This document shows positions 5,897 through 14,392 of a DNA stretch of 20,196 nucleotides, piece by piece. Source of the stretch: an uncultured Mollicutes bacterium (GTDB taxonomy: Bacteria; Bacillota_I; Bacilli_A; RFN20; CAG-826); contig UQCQ01000021.1 of the NCBI GenBank assembly GCA_900539595.1, positions 1 through 20,196 of the forward strand. The letters are read 5' to 3'. The number at the start of each line of letters is the position of its first letter. Within the stretch, counting starts at the first letter, position 1. The notes below the pieces were generated by a model. It did no database searches, was not told where the DNA came from, and was given only the letters and a program-made list of their open reading frames with translations. The translations under genes and the position numbers were made by a program.

Positions 5897-7876
5897 ATGG
5901 AAGAAGAAAAAAAGATGGCAAATAACACTTCCCTCCCTTCCAATAAAGAGGAAGTTTTAGACGCGATTGGAAATTCAAGCAACCTATCTTGGGGCGAAAC
6001 CCAAACGCAGCAAGAAAGCCAAGAGGGCGAAATCCTTTCCGCGATCGATCTTGAGCCTTTAAAGGAAGAGGAAATGGGGATAGAAACGCCTTCTAGCGAA
6101 GTTCCTTCTGCTTCTGAAAGTAGCCAAGAATCTCCGGCTTTAGAATCGTCTACTAGCCTCGTTCGCGGAGAAATCCCTCTTGCTAGCGGCGAGACCAAGA
6201 AAACCTTATCCCGTGCGGAAAAAGGCTATTTTGGCCGCATTCGCAATCTATTAGACAATAATTCTAGCTTCCGCGCCCTTTACGATGCCCTTCGTCATAC
6301 GGGCAAGACCTTGATATCCCAAAAATTACGGGAGGAAGAAAAAGCTTACGACGACCTTTTCATCGAAAAACTCGAAGAGGGGTTCGAAGCGATTGATTCG
6401 ATTATTTTAAACCCCCGTACTTTCATCAAGGAAAATCCCGAGCTTGTCGACGCGGGCCGGGCGAAAAAAATCAATGCCCAATCCATCGTCCACCTCTCCT
6501 CCCACACCCAATATGTCTATGAAGTCGACCAAAATAACGACGTCACCCCGATGAAGATTCTAACGATCAATAGCGACGTCGATTATCAAATCTATGAAAA
6601 CCGGTTTGTCTGGTCGTTAATCAATAAGGCCGCCTTATTCATTGAAAAACGATACCATTATATTCTGGACCATGGGGAAACCCGCGACTCGGAATTGCTC
6701 CTTCTTCATAACGTCACCGAAATCGGGGGGACCCGTTATGAACTCGATTCCCGCATTGCCGTTTCCCGTCCTTCTAGCGATGGGGGCAAAGCGGAGCAAA
6801 ACGCGAATCTATTACTTCGTTTAGCCCGTCTTCGTGAGCGGGCCGCCTATTACCGGAAAAGCGCCTTTGCCGAATCCATGAAGGGAGCCAAGATGGTGGC
6901 AAACCCCATCCACCGGACGAACATGATCGTCAAAGAGCCCCATTATCATGCCTGTTATGAATTATGGACGTGGCTAGATTCTTATGCTCAACTTGGCGTT
7001 CATTTTGACGTCAAAGAGACGGAACACCCCTTCAGCGAAGGGGATTATGAAGATTTGATGTGTCTTGTCGCGGCGAGTTTTTTAAACGTCCGTTCTTCTC
7101 TTTCTGAGCCAGTTATCCCTGAAAAAACCAAGTCCAAATCCTTGGATCCGAAAGTTGTCTTCTCTTTAGAAGATGAAACCTATAACGATGGGCGGTTCCT
7201 TTATGACCAATTTAAAGACGGCCTAGCCCCGAGGAAAGAGGAGGAAGAAAAGGATTATTCGAATCCGGAAGTCTATCCCGACTTCGAAACGGCGAAACGG
7301 CAACGAAAAGAACTGGAAGAACGCTTCTCTTCCTACGCGGTCAAGAAGCATTTGGTCGACCTTTCGATCGAAGAAGATAAAGCCCGCGCGGTGGCTTTAG
7401 AAGCCGAGGCAAGAAGAAAAGAAGCCGACGAAGAAGCCAAGCGGAAAGAAAAAGAAAAGTTTTTGGCCGCCGAAAAAGAAATCGCGAAGCAAAAGGCTTT
7501 GCAACGTGCTTACGCGGTCATCGATGCCAATCAAAGGATGCTAGAAGAAGAAAGACTCCGTCAAACGCGAGCCGAACTGCGTCGCGAGGCTTTGCGGGCG
7601 AAAGGCTATGTTTTCCCCAACGCCGAACCAACTCCTTCTGTTTTCCTTTCTCCTTCTAGCGAGAGCAATGACAAGAAAAAGCGTTATAAGACAATCAAGA
7701 TTGTCCGTGAACTTCATTCGGGCCGTTTAGTGACTCCCGAGGAGCAAAAAGAGGGCGGCCTAAAATTCGTCCGCGTCTCCAAAGAAGAATTGTTCCAAAG
7801 GAGAAAACAAGCCAAAGAAGCCAGGGAAGCTAAGGAAGCAAACGGAGCCAAGCAAGAAACAGGAGAGAAGAAATAA
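5897..7876 (+). CDS. DUF2357 / McrC-N-like partner protein, nuclease-less
   Basis: This is a 659-aa cytosolic protein with no signal peptide or membrane span. Residues 1-105 are low-complexity, acidic and Ser-rich. Residues 110-400 form a globular region with ENRFVW (234-239) and a later NP...Y...LW segment (336-357), reminiscent of DUF2357, the N-terminal part of McrC-like partners of McrB ATPases. Residues of about 460-580 are a highly charged coiled coil (repeated K/E/A), followed by a short basic tail. No PD-(D/E)XK nuclease motif is apparent, unlike McrC. HTGKT at 134-138 is not a P-loop. The ATG at 5897 lacks an SD; the in-frame ATG at 5915 (653 aa) follows a purine-rich stretch and is an alternative. 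The family call rests on remembered motifs and on the neighbouring gene; a novel family is possible. Confidence 0.5.
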   Translation: MEEEKKMANNTSLPSNKEEVLDAIGNSSNLSWGETQTQQESQEGEILSAIDLEPLKEEEMGIETPSSEVPSASESSQESPALESSTSLVRGEIPLASGETKKTLSRAEKGYFGRIRNLLDNNSSFRALYDALRHTGKTLISQKLREEEKAYDDLFIEKLEEGFEAIDSIILNPRTFIKENPELVDAGRAKKINAQSIVHLSSHTQYVYEVDQNNDVTPMKILTINSDVDYQIYENRFVWSLINKAALFIEKRYHYILDHGETRDSELLLLHNVTEIGGTRYELDSRIAVSRPSSDGGKAEQNANLLLRLARLRERAAYYRKSAFAESMKGAKMVANPIHRTNMIVKEPHYHACYELWTWLDSYAQLGVHFDVKETEHPFSEGDYEDLMCLVAASFLNVRSSLSEPVIPEKTKSKSLDPKVVFSLEDETYNDGRFLYDQFKDGLAPRKEEEEKDYSNPEVYPDFETAKRQRKELEERFSSYAVKKHLVDLSIEEDKARAVALEAEARRKEADEEAKRKEKEKFLAAEKEIAKQKALQRAYAVIDANQRMLEEERLRQTRAELRREALRAKGYVFPNAEPTPSVFLSPSSESNDKKKRYKTIKIVRELHSGRLVTPEEQKEGGLKFVRVSKEELFQRRKQAKEAREAKEANGAKQETGEKK

Positions 7877-7879
7877 TCC

Positions 7880-8911
7880 ATGAAGAAAAAGGTGGTTTCT
7901 ACCATCGTCGACGGGTTGCTAGGAGCAATCGTGCTCTTTTTAGCATACTGCCAAGTGTCGATGATGGTATCGATGAACCGCCCCGAAAATCATGGCGTCC
8001 CTTCTGTTTTTGGGCGTTCGGTCCTTTATGTCGTCACCGATTCCATGGCCACGGATACCGATGAAAACCGTAGCCAGGAAGTCATCGAGGAAGAGGAACG
8101 GGTGACCAAAACCTATCCCTATATCGACGGGAATGGAGTCGAACAAATCGCGAACCGTTACCAAATCGGCCATATCGAAGCCGGGGAAGGGGCCGTCATC
8201 AAAAAGGAAGACCCTTCTTTGATTCGCGTCGGCGATATCATCACGTTCTATTATTCTTCGTTAAATGCCTTGGATACCCACCGGGTCATGGAAATCGATA
8301 TGCCGAGTTCGGCGAATCAAAACCAATACGTCTTTCATACGCGTGGAGATAACCTTCATTCTCAATTCGGTCAATGGGAACCCTCCTACCGGGATGGGGC
8401 GATTTATGCTTCCGAAGTCGTGGGGACGGTCGTTTCCCATTCCAAAGCTTTGGGCAATGTTTTAAAACTCGTTTCTCCTGCCGTTCCTAATGGCTACGCG
8501 GTGTGGTTTGTTCCCTTAATGGTCTTTATTCCTTTAGGGAGTATTGCGACTTTTACGGTCATCGATACCCTAAAAAAAGCCAAAAAGGAAGAAAAAGAGG
8601 AGGAGGAAGAAATCAAAGCGGCGATGGAAAAAGCCGGGGTGGATCCTCTTGACGAAGCTCAACGCATCAAATTCATCGAAAAAGAATCCTATAAAATCGA
8701 GTTGCGGAAACAAAAAGAAAAAGCGAAGCAAGAAGAGCTTAAAAAACTAAGAAAACAAGCCAAAAAAGGTAGGAAAATCCAAGGGCCGTCGAAAGAAGAT
8801 GAAATAGCCTTAGCCAAGCAAAAGGCCCTGGAAGAAGAAAAAGAAAGAATCCGACAAGAAGTAAGAAAACAACTGGAAGAAGAAAGAAGAAAGCAGGAGG
8901 AAACAAAATGA
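7880..8911 (+). CDS. S26B (SipW-like) signal peptidase I with charged tail
   Basis: This 343-aa membrane protease should remove the signal peptides of the two exported proteins. Membrane spans are at about 8-30 and 206-228. Between them are the catalytic serine in TDSM (Ser55), a histidine in THRV (His134) and TRGDN (154-158). Ser-His-Asp instead of Ser-Lys marks the ER/archaeal-type S26B branch, to which Bacillus SipW belongs. Residues of about 231-343 form a long cytosolic Lys/Glu coiled coil, not part of ordinary SipW proteins (about 190 aa). It resembles the coiled tail of the preceding protein: both contain (A)KQKAL followed by Glu/Arg-rich heptads. The gene starts three bases after the previous stop and its own stop overlaps the next start (ATGA). 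Confidence 0.88.
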   Translation: MKKKVVSTIVDGLLGAIVLFLAYCQVSMMVSMNRPENHGVPSVFGRSVLYVVTDSMATDTDENRSQEVIEEEERVTKTYPYIDGNGVEQIANRYQIGHIEAGEGAVIKKEDPSLIRVGDIITFYYSSLNALDTHRVMEIDMPSSANQNQYVFHTRGDNLHSQFGQWEPSYRDGAIYASEVVGTVVSHSKALGNVLKLVSPAVPNGYAVWFVPLMVFIPLGSIATFTVIDTLKKAKKEEKEEEEEIKAAMEKAGVDPLDEAQRIKFIEKESYKIELRKQKEKAKQEELKKLRKQAKKGRKIQGPSKEDEIALAKQKALEEEKERIRQEVRKQLEEERRKQEETK

Positions 8912-10539
8912 ATCGAGAGAAAAAACGAAACGGATTGCTGGCAGCCATTGTCGGTCTAAGCCTCCTTCTTTTTGGGACCCTATGCGCGGAACTCCTCGTG
9001 GGTATTGCCGCTAGAAACAAGGTCGCGGATGGAACGGTGGTAGATACCCTTATCGCGTGGATGGGCATTTTATTTGCTTTGTTGTTTCTTTTTGCTGCGG
9101 GCATCGTCTTCTGCTCCATACGGCGCGAGCAATTATTCCAACGTTCCCGTTGGGAAAATAACCTCTTTGGCAAAGAAGGGGTTTGCATCGATAGCGATAT
9201 CGAATTCGAAAAGAAATTCCGTCGTGCCTTCTTACGTTTAGAAAGAAAAACGGCGAAGGAAGCCTTAAAAAAGAAAGCCAAAGACGAAGCCTATATCGTT
9301 TCCTTCCAGCTCCGCGAAGTCCGTGGACAAGAAATCGCGAATAACCTCGCCGTTCTTCATCAAATCAATTTATTGGTATCCGATGAACTGAAAAAACAAT
9401 TCGGGGGAGAAGATGACGCTTATGGAATCTCGGAGCGGAACGACTTCTTCGTCTACGCCGAAGCAAAAGGAGGCAACATCAACGAGATGAAAGACCGTTT
9501 CGCCCGGTTTGCTTCTTCCTTGATTGGGGCAATCGATGCGCGGAACGATTTACCTAGCGTCATCGTTTTATTTGGCGCGGCAAAGGGGAAGCTCAACGAA
9601 AATGCAGCCATTACCCTTGCCCACAGCGAATTCGCCCTTTTCTTTAACGCAGGGACTCGCCTTTCTGGGTCCATGGAAATCTATTCCCAGGCCATCGTCA
9701 AAGAAAACGAAGGAAGAAAGAGCTTGGACGAAGAAATTGCCCGTGCCTTAAAGCGTCATGAACTTCAAATTTATTACCAGGGGAAATGGGACTTGAAAAA
9801 AGGCTGTTTCTATGGGGCGGAAGCCTTAATCCGTTGGAAACATCCTAAACGGGGCATTCTTCCTCCTTCTTCTTTTATTCCTTATTGCGAAAACTCGGGA
9901 CGAATTGTAGAAATCGACCATTATGTTTTTGAGACCGTTTGCAAAGACATCGCCAAGTGGCGGAGCGAAGGAAGACGGAAAATCGCCGTCTCCATCAACC
10001 TTTCTCGTCGTTCGGTTTATGATCCAAGCTTACTTTCATTCCTAGAAAAAACCTGCGAAGACAATCACGTCTCCCCCAAAGAAATCGATATCGAGTTAAC
10101 CGAGTCTTTGGCCGCCCAAAACGTCGTTTTCATCTCCGCGATCATCCGCCGCATCAAGGCGTTAGGATTTGGGACTTCCATGGATGACTTCGGCATTGGC
10201 TATTCTTCCTTGAGTTCCTTGAAAAACATCCCCTTCTCCGTTTTAAAAATCGATAAGTCCTTCATCGATGACATCGAAATCGATAATAAATCCCGTTCCA
10301 TGGTCCGTTCGATCATCGAACTCGTGCACGCCCTCGGGATGAAAACGATTGCCGAAGGCGTAGAAACCGCGGATCAAGTCCGGATTCTTCAAAGCTTGGG
10401 TCTTGATGCCATTCAGGGTTTCTATTTCTCCCGTCCTTTGGAACGTGCCCGGTTTGAAGCGTTCCTCGAAAGCAATATCTTCGAACCTCAATCTCATAGC
10501 GAAAGGAAGGTACAGCCTCATGATCCTACTCGTCGGTGA
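8908..10539 (+). CDS. c-di-GMP phosphodiesterase: membrane, degenerate GGDEF, active EAL
   Basis: This 543-aa protein has two N-terminal membrane spans (about 10-32 and 45-70), a degenerate GGDEF region (about 105-265), and a full EAL domain (about 275-530). The EAL catalytic set is present: E305 in EALIR, N364 in SINLS, E396 in ELTES, D426-D427 in DDFGIGYSSL, K447 in LKID, E483 in AEGVE and Q503 in QGF. The protein should therefore hydrolyse c-di-GMP to pGpG. The GGDEF signature is replaced (SERNDFF), so no cyclase activity is expected; the domain may be regulatory. The start codon overlaps the previous stop and has an AGGAGG SD. It lies downstream of a c-di-GMP riboswitch, so it could form a feedback loop on its own operon. 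Confidence 0.9.
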   Translation: MNREKKRNGLLAAIVGLSLLLFGTLCAELLVGIAARNKVADGTVVDTLIAWMGILFALLFLFAAGIVFCSIRREQLFQRSRWENNLFGKEGVCIDSDIEFEKKFRRAFLRLERKTAKEALKKKAKDEAYIVSFQLREVRGQEIANNLAVLHQINLLVSDELKKQFGGEDDAYGISERNDFFVYAEAKGGNINEMKDRFARFASSLIGAIDARNDLPSVIVLFGAAKGKLNENAAITLAHSEFALFFNAGTRLSGSMEIYSQAIVKENEGRKSLDEEIARALKRHELQIYYQGKWDLKKGCFYGAEALIRWKHPKRGILPPSSFIPYCENSGRIVEIDHYVFETVCKDIAKWRSEGRRKIAVSINLSRRSVYDPSLLSFLEKTCEDNHVSPKEIDIELTESLAAQNVVFISAIIRRIKALGFGTSMDDFGIGYSSLSSLKNIPFSVLKIDKSFIDDIEIDNKSRSMVRSIIELVHALGMKTIAEGVETADQVRILQSLGLDAIQGFYFSRPLERARFEAFLESNIFEPQSHSERKVQPHDPTRR

Positions 10540-11242
10540 TGAAGCGGACAGCATTCTCTATTTCCGAAACCGCATCGAATTAATCGAAGAATTCGACCTC
10601 CCTTTGGGGATGCACGCTTATTCGGGAAAAATCGGTGGCGAAGAGGTTTTGATCGCTTCCGTTGGCAGGGGCAATATGCTCTCTTCTTTAAGAATGGGGT
10701 ATTTGCTAGAACGCTTCACTCCCTATGTCTGCATTTCGACCGGTGCGGTTTATTCCTTGCGCAACGACCTCCATCAGGGCGACCTTTTCATCGCTGACCG
10801 TTATTACAACTACGGAGTGGATTTTTCTACCGATGGCAAGACGGTTTACGGTCAAATCCCCGAAGAACCGCCCTTTTATAACGCCTCCATCACGTTAAAC
10901 GACACCGCCGAAGCCATGGCCTATCAAGTCGGCGGGGCTTATGTAGAACGCGGCTTCTTGTTAAGCGGGGACAAAGATTACGTCGACCTTTCCTCCTTCC
11001 AAGGCATCATTGCCCGTCACTATAACGGGACGGAAAAAATGGCCTGTTACGATATGAATTCGGGCGGCATTGCTTTGGCCTGCCGTCATTATAAGACCGC
11101 CTTATTGACCTTGAAGGTCGTTTCCTACGAGCCACTTCGCCCGGAGCAACTGCTTTCTAAAAAGCGGAAAAGTCTCGAATCCATGGGCCTATTAAGCGAA
11201 GTATTGATTGCCATGCTTGTGAACATGCAACGTTCGCTATAA
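10520..11242 (+). CDS. MTA/SAH nucleosidase-fold protein, catalytically degenerate
   Basis: This 240-aa protein aligns by eye over its full length with MTA/SAH nucleosidase (Pfs/MTAN). Shared features include the MILLVG start, a GKIGG-EEV strand pair, SVGRGN in place of SGIGK, STGA, HQGDL, GQIPEEPPF, LLSGD, and DMNSGGIALAC in place of EMEATAIAHVC. The three catalytic acids of E. coli MTAN are all changed: E12 is Ser11, E174 is Asn180 and D197 is Tyr203. The fold is probably kept but hydrolysis is unlikely; a nucleotide or metabolite sensor is possible. The ATG at 10520 has the SD AAAGGAAGG and overlaps the EAL gene by 20 bases, so the two are tightly coupled. An upstream in-frame start at 10403 would lie deep in the EAL gene and is rejected. 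Confidence 0.75.
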   Translation: MILLVGDEADSILYFRNRIELIEEFDLPLGMHAYSGKIGGEEVLIASVGRGNMLSSLRMGYLLERFTPYVCISTGAVYSLRNDLHQGDLFIADRYYNYGVDFSTDGKTVYGQIPEEPPFYNASITLNDTAEAMAYQVGGAYVERGFLLSGDKDYVDLSSFQGIIARHYNGTEKMACYDMNSGGIALACRHYKTALLTLKVVSYEPLRPEQLLSKKRKSLESMGLLSEVLIAMLVNMQRSL

Positions 11243-11254
11243 AGGAGGAGGAAT

Positions 11255-14200
11255 ATGGGTAAAAACGAAAATATCATCCAAAAATCCAAAAGCAAAACGT
11301 CGAAGCCGCGAAAATATGTGAAACGCTTTTTTGCTTCGTTTTCGCAGCTTCGCCATTCTAAACGCGAACGTCCGATTCTAATAACGGTCCTTGCTTCTTT
11401 GTCTCTTGGCGTCCTCTTTTTGATCGTCTCCGCCATTTTGTCAGGGCTCCATTTCGTTGGAATTGGCATCATTTTCTTCGTCCTAGGAATCCTAGCCATG
11501 ATCGCGTCGTTCTCCGCCATGTTCTATGGATATTGCTGGCTCCATGATAAGGAAAAAGACTCGACCTCCTCTCTACTTTCTCAAATGGACGCCTTCGATG
11601 CGGGAGAAACGCGATACGTAGAACCCTCTTGGGACGACGAACGTTCCGACGCCTTGCAAAAAAGGATGAATGCTTTTTTGGAAAGAACTTCGCGCCTCCT
11701 CGAAGAAAAAGGGCAAGCCGAGGGAGGGAAAGCCCCTACTTTAGAGGTTCTTTCTGTTTCCGAATTTAAAGACGCATTGGGGAGGGAAGTGGAATCCAAC
11801 CCTTCGAGTTTATCGTGCCTTCTTTGCTTTGATTTGGTTTCGAAATCCGCTCCAAGGGCGGAAGCGATGAACGCTTTAAAAGAAGCCTTGCGGGCGAATT
11901 TCCCCGAAGATTTATTAGGGGAGGGCGAAGAGAATTCCCTTTTTGTCTATCGTTATAGCGCTTCTTCTAAGAATAGTTTTCGTCAGAAACTCCAATCCTT
12001 TATTGGTTCCTTTTCCTATTGCTATACCGATCCCTTAACTTCTTCTACTTCCGTTTATGGAACGCGGGTAGGGGGAGCTTATTTCCCTGGCGTCCAAGAA
12101 AGGATGCTATTAGAAGCCTCCACCCGTGCCTTAAAACGAAGCCAAGGCATCGAATTAGAGGAGGGGGGCACCCAACGTTATGCAAAATCCATCAATCCCC
12201 ATCTTCCCGAAATTGCTCGCCGCGTCGAAATCCTAGGAGAAGAAAATCGCCTCGCTTCCGCGATTATGGACGGGAAGGAGGAGGCGGAAAGAATGGATAA
12301 CCTCCTTCATCTTCTTTCCTTCCACCGCCTTCAAGCGGGCTTTGAAAGCGCGGGGATTTACCTTTATGAACCGGAGACGCGCTGCTACCGGCTTTATGTC
12401 CACGATGAGGAAGAAGACGTTCTGGGATTAGCAAAATTCGGGGAAGTCGTTCCCGCGGAAGAATTAAATCCCTTCTACGAACAAGGGAAAATCGAGACCC
12501 CATTCTTTTGCCAAAACGTCCTGGAATTGCCTCACGATTTGTCCCTACGTTGCCAAAGTTTAAGCATTGCCTCCTTCTATTTATATTCCTTCCGTTTTGG
12601 AGGAGAAAAAACCGGACTTTCCTATTTTAGTTCAACGAAACCCGTCTCCTTGTCCTTAATCCGTCAAGAAGTCCTTTCCGACTTCTTCCCTTATGCTTCT
12701 TCCTATTTGCTTTACGCGATCAAAAAGGAAAAAGAAGACCTCCGTCACTTGATTTTAAACGCTTTCTGCGCGAAAAAAGAAAGCTATTGCTATACTGTGG
12801 ACCGCGAGACGAAGCGCCTCGTCCAATATAGCGAGAACGTCCCCCAAAAATTCAAAGGGGCACAGCTTGGAGAAGTGTGCCACCGCGCTTTATTTGGCTA
12901 CAACGAACCTTGCCCCAATTGTCCTCTAGTTTATGGACCGGTGAAGCGCATTATCCCCGCCTTAGGAGCCAAGGAAGTTGCCCAAAGCGTTTTGACCTAT
13001 CGACTAGGGCAAGAAGGCTTAGCCACTCTACTCATTGAAAAAGAGGAACCACGAACCACTTCGACGACCTTAACGGACAAAGCCCTTCAAATCAAAAACG
13101 CGAAAGCCTTCCAAATCGAAGCAAACCGCGAATTAAGAAACCCCCTTTCCCGCGGGGCTTTCCTTGGGATTCGTTTGACCAACAAAGCGGAGTTATTAGA
13201 CCGCCTCGCCGATCAAAATTCCAATTCGCTTCTTGGAGCGGTTTCCCGCGAAATCAGCTCGATTGGCTACGACGATGGATTATATCGTTTCGACCCAGAT
13301 ACCTTGGTGGTGCGCATCTCCGCGAGCACGAACCGTTCGACCTTGATGCTTGCCATTGAAGATATCGCCGACCAAATCCATGGGCCTTTGTATGCGGGAA
13401 GCGACTCTTTTACCCCGCAATATGCCTATTCTTTGCTTTATTATCCTTCCGACGTCAATAACGTCAATGACTTGGTGTCGCTATTTCAAACCGAACTTCT
13501 CCGTTCTCAAAAAATGGGCGAGGGTCTCATCTCGGAAGTCGGCAAGTCCAGAGCAAGGAAAGCCTATCGTCCCGAATACGTCGAATCCTTGCTTCGCGAT
13601 AAACTTACTAGCGGCCACGTCGACCTTTCTTTCGCCGCGATGAAAGAAGTTTCTACCAATGAAGTTCGCCTCCTTGCCGCTAGAGCGGACTTAATCGCAG
13701 AAGACCATTCCCATATCCACCCCGAGGAATTCAAACGCATCGGGGGAGAGCAAGGGCTTACCGCGCAGCTGGATTTTGCCTGCTTAAAATCGTTCTTGGA
13801 TTATTATTCGCAACGGAAAGACACCCTCTTCCACGATAACGGCATCCAGAACCTCTTCTTCACCATGGACGAGTCGACGTTCTTGGATCGAAACTTCATC
13901 GCCAAGGTCGCCGAATATACCCTGGAATTCAAGGTGCCCTCCCGCACGTTGGTTTTGGCCTTCGACGCCTCCTTCTTGGAAAAGAACATGGAGCTGGCCC
14001 GTTCGCGCATCCATGACCTTCACGAAATCAAGGTTCTTCTTTTCGTTCGCCATCTCCACGCAGGAAAAGAATCGCCCCAGCGTTTTGCAGAAATCGGAGT
14101 CGATGGGATTAGTTTAAGCCCATCGAGTTTAGCCGATGCCCTTAATAATGAATCTGACCGCAACGCTTATGCAAGCGCCGTGAACGAGATTATCTCCAAT

Positions 14201-14347
14201 AACCTCATCCCCATTTGCGGAGGGGTCAAAGACGAGGGTGGCATCCGCTTCGTTCAAGATCTAGGCGTGCCTTATGCATACGGTCCCTATTGCGGCGAGG
14301 CTTTAAGCCCGAACGAATTCGAGACCTTGCTCTCCTATCACCAGTAA
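11255..14347 (+). CDS. Large membrane protein with degenerate GGDEF and EAL domains
   Basis: This is the last gene of the operon, 1030 aa. Two membrane spans (about 41-63 and 67-94) are followed by a coiled stretch. A degenerate GGDEF-like region comes next (about 165-320, ending RVGGAYFPG...ASTRALKRSQG, like the family's C-terminal helix). It is followed by a GAF-like segment (about 345-490) and a PAS-like segment ending in CPNCP (C553, C556). A second degenerate GGDEF (about 620-765, RFDPDTL at the signature) precedes a degenerate EAL (about 775-1030). In the EAL part the EAL motif is lost, the LKID lysine position reads LSPSS, AEGVE reads GGVKDE, and QGY reads YGP. It should lack cyclase and phosphodiesterase activity. 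By analogy with LapD/FimX-type proteins it may bind c-di-GMP and signal across the membrane. The SD AAAGGAGGAGG precedes the ATG. Confidence 0.75.
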   Translation: MGKNENIIQKSKSKTSKPRKYVKRFFASFSQLRHSKRERPILITVLASLSLGVLFLIVSAILSGLHFVGIGIIFFVLGILAMIASFSAMFYGYCWLHDKEKDSTSSLLSQMDAFDAGETRYVEPSWDDERSDALQKRMNAFLERTSRLLEEKGQAEGGKAPTLEVLSVSEFKDALGREVESNPSSLSCLLCFDLVSKSAPRAEAMNALKEALRANFPEDLLGEGEENSLFVYRYSASSKNSFRQKLQSFIGSFSYCYTDPLTSSTSVYGTRVGGAYFPGVQERMLLEASTRALKRSQGIELEEGGTQRYAKSINPHLPEIARRVEILGEENRLASAIMDGKEEAERMDNLLHLLSFHRLQAGFESAGIYLYEPETRCYRLYVHDEEEDVLGLAKFGEVVPAEELNPFYEQGKIETPFFCQNVLELPHDLSLRCQSLSIASFYLYSFRFGGEKTGLSYFSSTKPVSLSLIRQEVLSDFFPYASSYLLYAIKKEKEDLRHLILNAFCAKKESYCYTVDRETKRLVQYSENVPQKFKGAQLGEVCHRALFGYNEPCPNCPLVYGPVKRIIPALGAKEVAQSVLTYRLGQEGLATLLIEKEEPRTTSTTLTDKALQIKNAKAFQIEANRELRNPLSRGAFLGIRLTNKAELLDRLADQNSNSLLGAVSREISSIGYDDGLYRFDPDTLVVRISASTNRSTLMLAIEDIADQIHGPLYAGSDSFTPQYAYSLLYYPSDVNNVNDLVSLFQTELLRSQKMGEGLISEVGKSRARKAYRPEYVESLLRDKLTSGHVDLSFAAMKEVSTNEVRLLAARADLIAEDHSHIHPEEFKRIGGEQGLTAQLDFACLKSFLDYYSQRKDTLFHDNGIQNLFFTMDESTFLDRNFIAKVAEYTLEFKVPSRTLVLAFDASFLEKNMELARSRIHDLHEIKVLLFVRHLHAGKESPQRFAEIGVDGISLSPSSLADALNNESDRNAYASAVNEIISNNLIPICGGVKDEGGIRFVQDLGVPYAYGPYCGEALSPNEFETLLSYHQ

Positions 14348-14357
14348 ACATTGCCTT

Positions 14358-14390
14358 TCTAAACCCGGCCGTCCTGGTCGGGTTTTTAGA
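14358..14390. terminator. Bidirectional terminator between convergent units
   Basis: AAACCCG (14361-14367) pairs with CGGGTTT (14379-14385) with further pairing inside (GCC/GGT). TCTAAA (14358-14363) and TTTAGA (14385-14390) provide A/T tracts on both sides. It ends the plus-strand operon 10 bases after its stop and also lies just beyond the stop of the minus-strand ATPase gene. Confidence 0.8.
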
Positions 14391-14392
14391 AA

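Noticed and set aside
4349..7876. A canonical McrBC restriction system
   Set aside because: No methylated-DNA-binding domain and no visible nuclease motif; the ATPase has a membrane span and the genes sit inside a secretion/c-di-GMP operon.
8739..9281. 180-aa minus-strand open frame
   Set aside because: It mirrors the Lys/Glu-rich tail of the signal peptidase and the start of the EAL gene; Phe/Leu-rich composition is expected from the antisense of AAA/GAA codons.
10403..10519. N-terminal extension of the nucleosidase-fold gene
   Set aside because: It would lie deep in the EAL domain frame; a good SD and the family's natural MILLVG start are at 10520.
10520..11242. Functional MTA/SAH nucleosidase (mtnN)
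   Set aside because: All three catalytic acids are replaced, so I do not assign the gene symbol or activity.
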